The notes under the pieces are model-generated. The model did no database searches. It was not told the DNA's origin and was given only the letters and a program-made list of their open reading frames with translations. A DNA stretch of 64,000 nucleotides from Lophius americanus (Eukaryota; Chordata; Actinopteri; Lophiiformes; Lophiidae): contig JBBDHG010000545.1 in NCBI GenBank assembly GCA_037951165.1, positions 46,300 to 110,299 on the forward strand, in the 5' to 3' direction. Positions 46,505 through 58,959 of the stretch are shown here, in pieces. The translations under genes were made by a program, and so were the position numbers. The stretch's first letter is position 1. Each line of letters opens with the position of its first letter.

Positions 46505-47260
46505 TGGACCCTAAAGAAGATAATTGGCAGGAGGTGATGACTGAGTAGTGGTGAGCGAGGAGGACGAGAGGGTGTGTAGGGATGAAGAAGGGCAGAGAGG
46601 TCTTGAGGAGCGAGGTTAGAAAGAGACTTGAAGGTGAGAAGAAGAATCTTATAATGGATGCGGTGTCTGACAAGGAGCCAGTGAAGTTGTTGAACGACGG
46701 GGGAGATGTGTTCTATTTAAGGGGTTCTGGTAATGATGCTAACACCAGATTTCTGAACTGATTGTAGATTATGGACGAGCTTGAGCTGGACCAGAGGGGA
46801 GAGGGTTGCAGAAGTTGGTGTGGGAGGTGACCAGGGCGTTGTCGAGGATGGCGGTGCTACTAGACGATGTGTGCTTGAAATGATAATGTGATGTTGAGGA
46901 CGACACCCAGAGTCTTGACCCGGGGGGAGGGAGGAACTATGGAGTTGTCGGTAGTAAGGGGTTTGTCAGATTTGGCCAGAGTTGTTTTGGAGGCAACGAG
47001 GAGAACTTCAGTTTTGTTACTGTTGAGTTTGAGAAAGTTGTGAGCGAACCAGGTTTTCATTTTCCAGGAGACGGTCAGAGAGGGAACGCGGTGGAAGGGT
47101 TGTGTGTTCGGCCAAATTTCTTGAATATATGGCAAAGTGTTAGGAGATAGACGATGACGATGAGAGGACCCAAGACAGACCCCTGAGGAACACCGGCAGT
47201 GACTGGGGAGCGCAGTGATCTGAGGGTTTTGAGTTGTACAAACGGAATGCGGAAAAGTAA
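46505..47260 (-). mobile_element. Decayed L2-like LINE, RT region (3' part)
   Basis: On the - strand, G-V-P-Q-G-S-V-L-G-P (around 47165-47195) is followed by W-F-A-H-N-F-L-K-L-N-S-N-K-T-E-V-L-L-V-A and P-S-P-R-V-K-T-L-G-V-V-L-N-I-T-L-S-F, the post-palm RT signature. Frames are broken. The 5' part of the same element continues at 47815-48665 after an insertion. Confidence 0.85.
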
Positions 47261-47329
47261 TGGAGATTTAGCGAAAGCTCAGTCAGGAAGACAATAAAGA
47301 TTTCCACAGATATCTCACCCTTCTCTCCT

Positions 47330-47812
47330 AGCTGTCATGCAGCCACATTCTGTCTCACCCATTATCAGTTGGACCCGGTTACTCCCCTCTCATCAGCTGA
47401 TCACCTGCACCCAATGGCTACCAACTCTCTCCTCATGACAACCAATCACCAAGCTGCTCCCAGTTTTAAATATCTTCCCTCCTCAGCTGTTGCTATCGAT
47501 CCACACATCCTCCTTCCATTCTCTGCCCCATTCAGTTCTTCGGATTCCTCATCCTCCTGGCTCCAGACCCAGAGGAGTTCACCACCGACAGTGTCCAGGC
47601 TCCTGGGGTCTATACATTTGGATGCCACTCAGATCAGATAGCTCAGCGCGATCAGAACCCCCCTGCCAAGCTTGAGCACCAGGGACTTTATATTCATCAT
47701 GTCGCACATCGTTATATAAACTATCCATCTTTCAATTTCAGATTGTTAAATAAACACCCTTTAACATCGATTCTCTTGTCCTCCCTGATTGAAATGGCGT
47801 GAACCAGGACGG
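47330..47812. mobile_element. Probable insertion (solo LTR candidate) inside the LINE
   Basis: LINE-derived text stops near 47260-47330 and resumes near 47815. The intervening block begins TGTCATGCAGCC, has TTTTAAATATC and GTTAAATAAACACC like an LTR TATA box and poly(A) signal, and ends near GGCGTGAACCA. Fish Gypsy-like LTRs have this plan. No clear target-site duplication was found, so this is tentative. Confidence 0.4.
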
Positions 47813-47814
47813 AC

Positions 47815-48670
47815 GGGCGGCTGAGAAACAAATGGAAGGTAATCTGTCTCGGAGGATGTTGTCAAAGGAGGACGGTGTCAAAGGCTGCACTGAGATCAAG
47901 GAGGATGAGGATGGCTAACAGTCCAGAGTCCTTCTACCATCAGCAGATCGTTAGTTATCTTAACCAGGACTGGATCGGAAACCAGACTGGAGTTCTTCAG
48001 ACAGTTTATTGTTGGAAAGGTGAGTGTGGACCCGATCTGCAGACTATCTTCAATCATTTTGATGGATTGGTTGGACGTTATCCAGTTTGTTTGGATCTGC
48101 TCCAGGTATCTTGAGTATGGAAGTTATTGTAGCTGCCTTGTGGAAGAACGAGACCAGTAGTGAGCGAGGAGTGGATGATGTCAGTGATGAGGGAGGAAGA
48201 GGAGCGTGGACAGGCTTTGACAAGGTGATCAGGTAGGGCATCTAGATGGGAGATGGAAGATTTGGATTTGACAAGTGGGAGTTGAAAATTGGAAACTATA
48301 AAGGAGAAGGTGGTTATGGTGGATTAGATGCTGTGTAATTTATAGAGGTTAAGTTCTAGTGTATTTTTCCACGTTTAAGGGAAGTATTGCAGTACAAGTA
48401 CATGTTTTGAGTTCAAGGGAGGTGCAATCATGTCAGGTGGTCTCAAGATGGTGTTTAGAGTGGAGAACAGAGATCTGGTCTTCCCTTATCCTGACCTGAT
48501 GAGGTTGGAATAGTACTTCCTGTTAGCTGAGGACAGGGCGTCCTTACAATGACAAATATGGTCGCCATACATGTTTTTATGGACAGTGAGGTCGGATTGG
48601 GCATGTGGAAGTTCCAAACGACGAACTCTGGCTTTGAGGCGATGCGGATCAGGGGGATTAAAGAGGTGTG
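47815..48670 (-). mobile_element. Decayed L2-like LINE, upstream RT region
   Basis: GAGGATGTTGTCAAAGGAGG, GGCTGCACTGAGATCAAGGA, AACCAGACTGGAGTTCTTCA, GAGGTTGGAATAGTACTTCC and GACTCTGGCTTTGAGGCGAT-like segments follow the antisense of fish L2-like reverse transcriptase and its upstream coding region. Many indels; no intact frame. Confidence 0.75.
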
Positions 48671-49350
48671 GGTCTGCTAGTGTACTTCAAGTACATAGAA
48701 ATAATGCACAGAATGCATGCGTGACCTTATCTTCACATAAATATGCACATATGCCGCTCGCTTCCTTAATAGCACATCCCAAATGAGATCATTCCTCTTA
48801 AAAGCTGTTGCCAAAAACATGTCAAGCCCCTCAGTAATTCCCTCACAGCTCTGAACAGAATCGAAGAACACAAATGTTAACGTGGTCATACAGAAATGAG
48901 TTCAAACCTTTGGCATTAACAAACCAACTAAGCGTTGGGGCCATCCGGGAGATGGAGCTCCTCGCTGTCTTCACATCGTCTTGCAGATCGCAGTCAAACA
49001 TCAAACCCTTCATATCTGCTGAGCTGAGGGTCTTAGTGGAAACCTGTGTGCCCAGTTTAATAAATGCACTCACCCACCGTTTTAACTCTAGCAAGTAACT
49101 CAGCCTTCATCCTTGCCTTGTTTTGGCCTTGTCCTATTTTTGTTTTTTATGGGATGCAACCACCAAACAGCAGGTCCGTGTGCAGTATTCTGTGATTCGA
49201 GGTCTTACTGCCAGTTCTGTTCTGCCAACTATGAATCCAAGATGGTGCAACTCGTTTCAGCCAAGGAACGCAGCCAAGGCATTGTGTGAAATCACGAGAT
49301 CATACAACACGGCACAGTAATCCCCGAGTCCCCTCGTTCATTTTTACAAT
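48671..49350. other. Intergenic sequence
   Basis: Overlapping short open frames at 48843-49098 on both strands have no recognisable homology. Confidence 0.45.
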
Positions 49351-49645
49351 GATCATCCATAGCATTATAACCACTGACGGCTGCACAAGAATAACGTTGA
49401 TTATGTCAGTGGGGTGTATTAATAATACTGCACCAACAGAACCGCAGGTCTAATGAAGGATAACCGGTGAATCGGCATCAGGGACCCACCCGCCCACTGA
49501 TGTAGATGAGAAGCAGAGGCTAGCCCTGGTCTGAAAAGTTACCGGAGTACAAATAGTGGAAAAAGTTCCTGCTGGTTCTGATAAGATAGTGTCGGAAAAC
49601 ACAGTACGTCACAGAGCTGCACAATATTAGGCAGGTGGTAAAATG
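49350..49645 (+). mobile_element. Internally deleted Tc1-like transposon
   Basis: Starts GATCATCCATAGCATTATAA CCACTGACGG (terminal repeat type) and retains GCTGGTTCTGATAAGATAGTG TCGGAAAACACAGT-like internal text and CACAATATTAGGCAGGTGGT near the right end. The transposase gene is mostly lost. A (CA)n run follows at 49649-49668. Confidence 0.7.
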
Positions 49646-50014
49646 AACACACACACACACACACACACTATATTGCAAAATGGATTCTGCGTGATGGTTT
49701 GTTTTACTGTTGCCGTGTGTAGCAGTCTGCTGGGTCACATGGTGCGCAGCGGGGACGCTGGGCCCTTCCGCCTCCTTTTCCTCACCTACGAATGTAAACA
49801 GAAGGCGCATTGATACGTGATTGAATTGTGTGGCATTAAATCACATAGTGAAGAATTTGTTTCCCTACGTGAAGTAAGACTCTGATTTAGGCAATCTGTT
49901 GGTTTTGTTAATAAGAAATTATTGTTTCTGAGGGAACAAACTTACCTCCGCCTGTCCTTGTCCTCCCAGGGTGTTCGGGTAAAATAATTCCCCGTTGGCT
50001 TGGAAACCTTTTAT

Positions 50015-50125
50015 TATTTCTCTTATACTTATTCTGTTATTCTTACTCTGTAACATGCTCTGCTGCTGTAACATTGCAATTTCCCCATTGTGGGACTAAT
50101 AAAGGCTATCTTTATCTTTTATTTA
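50015..50125 (+). mobile_element. Non-LTR retroelement 3' tail
   Basis: GCTGTAACATTGCAATTTCC CCATTGTGGGACTAATAAAG GCTATCTTTATCTT is a common fish retroelement end. Confidence 0.6.
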
Positions 50126-50379
50126 TCCCTTCTTGAGGACATTTCAAAAACAACAAGGGGGCCAAAAGTTGCTTTATGGTCTTGAAGCAACACAACTCCT
50201 CAATGTCTTTTTTTTTAGCAACAATGCAACCCTGAGCAACAGCAACAGAGAAAACCGTATAAGTAATGTCACCTCAGGTGACATATTCATAAATACTATG
50301 GAATCAACATCCAGTCCGCCGCCGCAGATCCTTCCTGTTAACGAGATAAGTCAAAAACTGTATCATGGATCCTTTTCAA
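50126..50379. other. Intergenic sequence
   Basis: Nothing recognised. Confidence 0.4.
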
Positions 50380-51010
50380 ATCTTAGACCCACATAACCCC
50401 CAGTGTGAGGAAGAACTGAGTTTTTTTTTTTGGAAAGGTTATATGATTCCAACACTAGGGGGACTTTTATTGACTCAAGGAGATTTATTTTGTATACATT
50501 GTGATTTACTCTAATAGTTAATATTCAACTCACTAAGGGAAGTTTTTTTTGGAAAAAACACAGTTTTTCAGATATAACTTCCAAGCAATTAGTTCTATTT
50601 GGTCTAAATTTGGTGCATATGTATCGACTGAAGGAGTTCTATATTATTAATATCGTATTTTACTCGAACAGTTTGTAATTATATTTACTAACTAGGGGGA
50701 GCTTTCTTCTTCTTGTATAAACAACTTTTTTCCGGACATAACTGAAAAATGATTTCATCTATTATTTACTAACTTTTCTGCCCGCATGGACCTCATTTTG
50801 AGGAAGAACTGGATTGATTTTGGTAGAAATTAGTCGTATATTTCTGAGCCTTAATCGCCAAAATCTTGTCGGTTATAATTTATCAACCGTTGGTCTATTT
50901 AATCCAAATTTGGTGCATATGAATCGACTCGAGGGCTTCTATCATGTATATATAATATTTTACCCATATTATAATCTAATAGTTCATAATTTACTTAATT
51001 TAGGGAGCTT
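50380..51010. repeat. Second copy of the unclassified repeat of 37.5-38.4 kb
   Basis: GTGAGGAAGAACTGAG, CCAACACTAGGGGGAC, TTTGGTGCATATG and AATCGACTC motifs repeat those at 37645-37790. The block GAGGAAGAACTG...GGTGCATATG occurs twice in direct orientation here (50403-50620 and 50792-50930). Confidence 0.7.
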
Positions 51011-51688
51011 TTCAAAAAATCTAAAATAATGTGGAAATAACTTCATATTTAATTTGGGGTGTTGAATCATGGGATTTACTTGTTCGACGAAGGCGTTAGG
51101 GGACTTTTGGGGGATATACCCTCGCTCTGGGGGAATAGAGTAGAGGTTCCAGTCTCCTGTGGGAAATACTTCTGCTTTATTTTCACGTAGCTGTGAAGGA
51201 GCTCTCCAGAGCCGGCATGTTTTAGAAACGTACGTATCTACGATGATGAAACGGTTCATCTCCACTTACCCCGTGTGTTCCCTGTGGTGGCTGCAGCTCC
51301 TGCTTCAGCGCCGGTGAACTCCTTTGATGAGATCTGGAACACTTTACTCATCGACATTAGCATCAGTTTAGAGGAAGGGAAAGCTAATTGTAAGTGATGC
51401 AGATGATATGCAGGAGCGGGCGAGAGCGCTGGGCTGAGCACAAATCCCATTGGTTCACCTGTTTAGCTGATCACAGCAGTTTTGTAGTTCCGGTTGCAGA
51501 ATACGGTGAAACATAATTAGAGCGATGGTTTACACAAGAGGCACTGAACTTTCAACTACTGTTAGTGTATAGGCACCAAAAATGGTTAAAAAAAAAAAGG
51601 TTATAATAAGGTTCATTCCAGAGTACATGTATGTGGGTCAAGCAATCTGGAAAACAAAAATGCCCTTATTTCCCCCATGTTTACACCA
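51011..51688. other. Intergenic sequence
   Basis: Nothing recognised; no credible frame. Confidence 0.4.
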
Positions 51689-51689
51689 A

Positions 51690-52055
51690 TAATAATAATA
51701 ATAATCATAATAATAATAATAATATACTAATAAGAGACCCAAGGACGCTTACATGGTTGGGCACAAAAGAAAAATAACAACAATAGAGAGAAGAGCTGAC
51801 AATAACTGTGGATGGGAGATTTGACAGTTAGCTGAGGTCAAAGGTCACGGTGAACAGGTGGTGTTTGAGGTGTTGAAATGAGAATAGCCTGAGATGAGGC
51901 GTTGTACATTTCAGTGGGTGGAGAGTTCCAGAGGGTTGGGGGCTGCAACCCTGAAGTCCATGTCTCCAAAGGTTTGCAGTCAGACCGCAGATTCTGGGAC
52001 GGAGGAGGTCCGTCAGGTTCTGTGGTAGATGTAGATGTAGATATAGATAGAACAC
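51690..52055 (-). mobile_element. L2-like LINE 3' end
   Basis: (AAT)n, then CCAAGGACGCTTACATGGTT, GGTCACGGTGAACAGGTGGT, GAGAGTTCCAGAGGGTTGGG and CATGTCTCCAAAGGTTTGCA, the antisense of a fish L2-like 3' coding end and UTR. Confidence 0.7.
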
Positions 52056-52577
52056 GGAACCATCTTTGTTTCAGTGTTTGTTTGATGTCTCAAATCTGGT
52101 CAATACTGATGATTAATATTTTTTAATTTAGCCATAGTGAACAGCGTGAAACTCTTTTATCATACGTTGTGAGTGTGAATTTTTGTCATCTAACTTTTGA
52201 TTTGATTCATTTCTGTCATATTTACATTTGTACATCAAACCAACGTTCGTATACGCATATATACATTTATTTATTTACTTATTTTTTACATGTTAGTGAT
52301 TAGATTAGATAGTTTACTGGAGCAAAATACTGTTTACAGAGCAATAAGTTCATAATAGCTTTAGCCTCTTCATTTTGTTCTCAGTGAACCAGATTGATGC
52401 TTTTAACTTTTTAAAACATTTTCCCCCAGGAGGTACGGGGTTCACCCCCATACACACAGTTTCTAAAACACCTGTGGGAAAGACTTCATCAGCAACAGTT
52501 TGCTCTTCGTCACACACAAATCAATAACAACAAACATGGACCACTGAGGAGCCCCCCCCATCAGTCGTTAATCCATC
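52056..52577. other. Intergenic sequence
   Basis: AT-rich, nothing recognised. Confidence 0.4.
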
Positions 52578-52695
52578 AGTTAGAATGAATGAATAAATCA
52601 ATCTTTATTTATACACAGCCAATTGACGACAACTCTTGTCTCAAGGTCTCTTTCCAGGAAGAGCAGGTCTAGACCGAAGTCTTTATATCATTAAC
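52578..52695 (-). mobile_element. LINE/SINE 3' end with GAAT/GATT tail
   Basis: Reverse copy of the element at 31790-31918: AATCAATCTTTATTTATACA, ACAACTCTTGTCTCAAGGTC and GGAAGAGCAGGTCTAGACCG. Confidence 0.72.
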
Positions 52696-55065
52696 ATGAA
52701 GGAAGCTTCTTCAGTTGTGTCTGTCGATCGGGAAAAAAGAAAAAAAAAAAGAAGAATGCTTCTTCCGAGTTTGAAAAAAATAAATAAATAAATAAAATGC
52801 TTGATTAAGATCCACAAGATGTGGATCAAAGAGAACTGCGTTCACAGTTTCTGATTTATGTCTCAGAAATCACATTCTGAGGAAAATGACACTTTAAACG
52901 TGTAATCCAAAAAGAAAGTTCCTGCATAGAAAGAATCCCCCACTTTAGTACCTGATTGTCGGGAGGAGAAAGATAAAACATTTAATAGTATTTGAGATCT
53001 ATTCTGGGAAAAACAACCCTCAGAGTGAGCCCCATGCGGATGTGGGGGGGGGGTGGGGGGGTGATGATCTACAGTGATCTGCCCCTCCTCCTGCGAGGAA
53101 ACATCCTACTGAAGCTGTGAATCCATGACGGTCGTGGAGACGAGCTCCACAGCGGACAGAAATAGAAATGCAAATGGCGACAGTTTCATAACGCCTCACA
53201 TCCAAATCATTATCTCAATCTGTTTACTTTCATGTCCCACGTTCTCTCACGCCGTGTCGTGAAGAGACGTGTGGAAGAAGGCTTCGGGAGTCTCATCCTG
53301 CTTCGCCGCTGAGAATTGATGGAAATAAAGGAAAGCCCCCTCCGTCGCGTAAAGGCCGTGTGATTTATTTAGAGGCTTTCAACATATGGATTTTTATTCC
53401 TCCAGAAGGTGTTCGGTACATAGAGCGGTTTTGGAGTTGGTCATGCATAACTAATGAGGGGGGAGTCAATAGGGACAGAGGGGTCTTTAGTGTCTGCTGG
53501 GGTCTTTTGAGTTTTTAGCATCATGTGACTCCAGATGTGGATGATGTTAAAACTGCTTTGTTTGTGGGTAACAGGTTATGGCGTAGACCCCCACCCCTGT
53601 TTAGAGAGAGCTGCTCTAGTTGGTTCTCTCAAAACATTCTGTCCTCTCTGTCCAGAATGTGAAGGTAGTTGTCCTCAAAAGAGAGACCTTTGTCCTTGAG
53701 GTGCGGGGGAACGGCGGCGTCCTGTCCTGATGAGCGGCCTCTCATTGGCTCATCACTTCAATCTATGATAATACCTGTTATGTAAAAGGAATGATTATAA
53801 AATCTCTTGACGCCCCAGCAGCCAGTCAGAGCTGTAGAATCCTCCTGGACGAGAGGTTGACACGTCTTCAAGCCTCCACCTGCTTTGGGTTCAACCCACA
53901 TGGAGAACCAGGACCTGGATTAAATGAGAATCTACACAGACAAAATAGAATCTACTGAATTTAAATATTTTCTGTTCCCACAAAACATGCAAAATGTACA
54001 AAAAAAAAAGTTCTTTTAGTGTATTATGAGACTTATTAGTCATTTAATAATCACATGTGTTAACCTTTGGAAAGTGGAACCAATAAGTGGGATTAAAGGG
54101 CAGGCGGCACACGGTGCCCATGTGCTTCATCCCTCCCACTCGTTTCTACGAGTCTCATCGCATTCCTCCTACCTGACGTGGATGTGGCACATCGTAAAGA
54201 CTCGTCCTTTGGGCGCCACACCGTTCATGTAATGTGTTGGCGCTAAATGCAAAGGGGCCTACAAATGTGCACCTCCTGTGATTTATGGTGGCAAAAAATG
54301 ATGAGGATAAAATAATAGCGATACTTGTCCGTTGGTAGAAACGGAATCCAGGGCGTCAGAGATCGACGTCTACATCTGCAGCGTCAGACGCTGGGAGAAA
54401 AATGAAGTCACTTAATTCTTCATTTCATACATTCATACAACATGGTTTATTTTACGTTTGTGAATTGTAGATTATTTTTTATTTATAAAACGCACATTAA
54501 GTTTACTTTTCTATATTCAAGCAATGTTAAATTCAGTTGTATTAATTCTGCTGAGTCATCAGGGTAAATGACGCAGCAGACTTTTATACAGGAAGTACCG
54601 ATCAGGCTGTACCATCAGGCTCAGACCTCAGGGGGTGGGTGGATTTTCACCGTTTAGTTATTTTGTTAACTTCGTTTGATTTTGTATTTGTTATTTAGAT
54701 AAATTTGGATTTGATATATCTATAATATTTATGTTAATTATCAAACACACTAAGTTATCGTTGTTTGTGTAGTTATTTAGTGCGTCGGTGTTTTATTTTA
54801 CCCCCACTTCTATTCATACGGTACGATCCACCATTACTTTGCTTAAATGTATTGTTTCTGCAAAATCCTGAGTTTAGTTCTGTTCATTTGAACTCGTTTG
54901 GGGCCCCAGAACTTTTCCACTTATATTTGTACATTTTCCTTATTTGGGTGTAAAATAAAACCCTTCCCTTCAAAAATCCACCCTCTGCTCCCCGTGCCTA
55001 CCAGCTCCGTCCATCACAGACAGGAATACATATTATACCCCAAATTCAAATGTAGACAAGTTAGA
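52696..55065. other. Intergenic sequence, possible conserved element
   Basis: Mostly unique. 53340-53460 carries TGATTTATTTAGAGGC and GTCATGCATAACTAATGAG (octamer- and homeobox-like motifs) and could be an enhancer; unverified. G run at 53043-53060. No gene. Confidence 0.35.
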
Positions 55066-55067
55066 AT

Positions 55068-55142
55068 GTCCGCTTGGGTAGGCTCCAGCACCCCCGACCC
55101 TGAACAGGATAAGCAGTTACGGATGATGAATGAATAGAATGA
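55068..55142 (+). mobile_element. Retroelement 3' end
   Basis: GGTAGGCTCCAGCACCCCCG ACCCTGAACAGGATAAGCAG then GATGATGAATGAAT, the usual end of a fish non-LTR element. Confidence 0.7.
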
Positions 55143-56065
55143 ATATTTTCGTTTGCAGCGGATGGAACGCGGCACACACTGGAACAAGACCTTGCGTATA
55201 ATTTATTATTCATTTTTTTGGATTTCTTCTACTTTTGAATCTCCAAATTAAGGTTTCAGTTTTGTTCCAACGGAAAAAGTCAAAGCCAAATAAAAGAGGC
55301 TGAAACTTCCAGGTTAAGATTAATTAACATATCGGTGTAAACGGTATAATCAGTGTTTTTACTAGATGCTGTATTTGATGCGTCTGTTGTGACCGACTTT
55401 CTGTCCAGACTTGGTTCATTAGCAAAGAACAGAATATAAGGATGTGTTACAGAAAAAAAAAGACGCTGCAGGTTCTCATAATGGTGTTATCGCATGGAGT
55501 CTTTCTGGAGGAAACCGTAACGGAGATTTGAAAAGGATGGATGTGACGTGATACAACATTGGTAATGGGCAGGAAGTGAGGCTGACGCTGGCGGTGAAAG
55601 CATCGCTTTTTTCTGTTTTTGGACTAAGCACCTGTGGGATTCTACATGTTGACGCGATGAGTAAAAACCTCTAATTGTGCCACACTTTACCTTCTTCTTT
55701 TTTTTTTTCTTTTAGGTAGAACATGGTGAACAAAAAGCTTTTTCCTGTGCGAGAAAGTGGATTATCTGAGCCGCTTGAAGGTCCTCCTCTCTTGTGTTGC
55801 AGCCGAGCAGTTGTGCATTGAGTCACCTGGGAATCGATGGCTCATCTCCTGAAAGCTCTTAGCGGTCCTACGCGTGAGTAGATGTGAGAAGGTGTTAACT
55901 CCTTAGGTGCCTTCAATCACCGAAGCCCCTCAGTCTTCTCACAAACACGTCGTTATAAAAGGAAAGTTCTCAAATTATTCATCGAACAAAAGCACCTTTC
56001 ATTGCCTAATTGTTAAATGTATTACGGTAACCTTGAACTCCTTCATAAAGCGTCATAATTGGTGC
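55143..56065. other. Intergenic sequence
   Basis: Nothing recognised. Confidence 0.4.
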
Positions 56066-56069
56066 ATTT

Positions 56070-56300
56070 AGATTATAATAATAGTAATAAAACTTTAAAA
56101 AACAGACTTTCAAAGTGCTTTTACACAAATCAAAGACATAAGCTCAAAGAACACAGAGTGGACAATTAGAATAAAAGACAATAAGCAACAAGGAAAATTA
56201 GGGAGAACAATTAAGAGATTAAAAGATTATAAAATGCCTAATTAAAGGAAAGAAAAGGGTTTTAAGAAGCGTCTTAAAAGAAGATGCACCGACATGAGCC
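56070..56300 (-). mobile_element. L2-like LINE 3' end
   Basis: AATAATAGTAATAAAACTTT, TTTCAAAGTGCTTTTACACA, GACAATAAGCAACAAGG and GGGTTTTAAGAAGCGTCTTA are the antisense of an L2-like UTR and coding end. Confidence 0.6.
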
Positions 56301-57240
56301 TCATCTAATAAACACTCAGTTAAGAGATCATTAAATACACAGGAGAGAATTTAAAAAAAACCATCTGTATCTCTAATAGTACAGCAGCAAAAAGTAATAA
56401 AGCACTTTTGTTGTGGGTTTATTAGATTTCTCTCATTTTTTTCACGACATTCTGTCAGCTGAAATGTTGATAATTGGACGAGGGACACAGGGAAATAATC
56501 ACTCCATCACAGCGGCGTGTAAATATTCACACCCTGGTTTGGCGACATACCTGGAAACATGGCGAAGCTGTTTTTAAAGAAGGTCATCTATGAAAAGCAG
56601 GGCAGCACCCGAGGGAGGGGTACGCGTCATCTTTGTTTTAGTGTACGTCGTGTTTTCACAACCCTTCATCCTTTAAACACGTGTGGATTATAAAAGGTCT
56701 CAGATGAACGGCTGCAGTTCCGTCAATGTTGAATTTGAACCCAAACAAAATGACAATCCCTGAAACCCACGCGGGTCTCACACTCTTATGTGTTTGTGGA
56801 GTTAAGCAGCTTGAGCCTCTGATGGGTTGGACCCATTAATCAGACCGGACCATCACGTGACCGCTGCACCACGGACATTTAACACTAGATGCGAGCTGTC
56901 ATCGAAATTGAAACTTGCTATTTAAGGATGGCATATGGCAGCTACTTCTTTCTGGGTCAGTCTATTTGGAACCTGTGGGGACAAAGTGTGTCCTCTTTTA
57001 ACATCCTTACATTTTCTACCAATGAAATGACTTTCAGCTCCAGGGGCCCGACTGGAATGAATTTAAAAAAAAAAAAAGTCTAATATAAATAATTGCAGCT
57101 CCTGGGGAGCAAATAATGCTTTCAGTCGTGTGGATAATCTCAATATTCTGCATTTATATGGTGAATTTCTTTTTTACGGTAATATGGAAGAACATATTTT
57201 GGTGTTCTAAATAATCCTACAGAAGGTTATATCTTTGATT
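56301..57240. other. Intergenic sequence
   Basis: Nothing recognised. Confidence 0.4.
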
Positions 57241-57247
57241 TACACGC

Positions 57248-57300
57248 ATCAGCCACAACATTAATAAATACCTGTTAGCGGTCCTAATGTTGTGGCTGAT
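57248..57300. mobile_element. Minimal Tc1-like palindrome (both terminal repeats, no interior)
   Basis: ATCAGCCACAACATTA at 57248-57263 and its exact reverse complement at 57285-57300, separated by 21 nt that include a further match (ACCTGTTAGCGG) to the first bases of Tc1-like elements. Confidence 0.65.
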
Positions 57301-57384
57301 CTCCGTACATCAATCACCAGTCTGTCATCGACACTTTGACAGATAATATATATTTATAAAACATTGTCAGCGTTAAGAAATATT

Positions 57385-57445
57385 CATTCATTCATTATCT
57401 GTGACTGTTATCCCGTTCAGGGTCGCGGGGGCTGGAGCTCATCCC
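57385..57445 (-). mobile_element. Retroelement 3' end
   Basis: ATTCATTCATTATCTGTGAC TGTTATCCCGTTCAGGGTCG CGGGGGCTGGAGC is the reverse of the element end at 55068. Confidence 0.72.
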
Positions 57446-58955
57446 AGTTTTAATCAGTTTCCAATTTTTTTTAAAACCAGCTCGACACAATTGGTAGAAT
57501 TATTCCACTAACTTAGTCCGACTTAAATAAATTAAAGTAAACTTACACATTAACCCGATATATATCATTTTTTGAATCTCCCTCATAAAGATATATATGT
57601 ATTTATTAATGTATGTGATTAGGGTTCATAATTCAACTAGTATAAATGAAAATGATGCATTTCAAAGACGTTTTTCTGTCATGTTTCTTATTTGATTTAA
57701 TTATTATTATTTGAGTTCAATGTTTCTCGTTAAATTGATCTTGTGTGATGACGTTAGTAAAAACAGGCAGAGGTGCTAAAGTGTAAAGGAGGGGTCTTAT
57801 AAATATTGATGACTGGGTTCCAATTAAGACAGCCTGCATTTGCAAAATGACAACTAGGCCGGTAGGGCAGCATTGCCTGATGGGAGTTGTAGTATTATCA
57901 TCAAAATGATCGTATTTTTTTTCAATTCTGCACTGGGGATTCGTATTTTTTTTCCTGATGACTTTTAGACCTGTTGTGATTTTGAAGAATGCCGACGTCA
58001 TCCAGCGTCGGCATGATGCAACAACGACTAAAAGCTGTGATGTCACAGCCAGCAACAGGAAGTAGCCAGCCGGTAATATCAGGGTGATTTTCCCACTCAT
58101 GTTTGTAAGCCTGAAGACGATAAAGCTCGCTATCTGACTCCTCATCCTCCTGTTCCGCGCTCATTGTTAAACGATGAGTAGCGCGCAACGCCGTACGTCA
58201 TTTCTTCATCCCAGCATTGTTAATTGGCTGGCAAGGCGCCACGTGACAGGAGCCGCTAAACAGCCGCTAGCTCGATTCATTTATAGTGAGATAACTTAGC
58301 TATAAATATGATGAGTGATAAAATGGCCAAATGATCGTACACTTGGGGATATTTGGCTTCTTTGATCGAACAAGGGGTGAAATTATCGTAGAAAAGAAAC
58401 GATTATTTTCACTGATGGTGGACGGACGGACGGACGGACGGACGGAGCACTTCTTCATGGTGACGTCATTGTGAGGCATCACAATCACTTATTTTTCCGC
58501 CCTACCATCACCTGCTGCCTCAGGAATCATTAAAACCCTTCTTCTCCCCACCAAACTCCTGCTTTCAGCCAAATGGGCTCCATAAAGCTCGGACTTTGGT
58601 TTGAATGTAGTTACGGTCGACTGTGTTTCTGTCTCAGCGACGGTGAGGGATGAGAGTCTCGCTCGTTGCTTTGTAGGACGCGGATTTGCGAATCAAAAAG
58701 GCCAAGCAGTACGGCACCGGCTAATAGAGGAAATACATCACTGTCATCTTCATTCTCTCCCCTCCACATCGAACTCATCACCTCAGTCAGGCGGCTCAAC
58801 CGGGACAACGGAGTCTATTCAAGTGTCAATAATCTGCTTGCTGATACAAGCAGCTGAACTGAACACAGAAGATGGACATTTGTTTCTTCTAGAAGAACGA
58901 TGATGGAACATTTTGACTATATGTAAAAACTCAGGAAGAAACCTGATCTGAATCC
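57446..58955. other. Intergenic sequence
   Basis: Overlapping - strand frames at 57717-58188 are discussed under findings. Short (GGAC)n at 58421-58444. No established gene. Confidence 0.4.
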
Positions 58956-58959
58956 TAGA

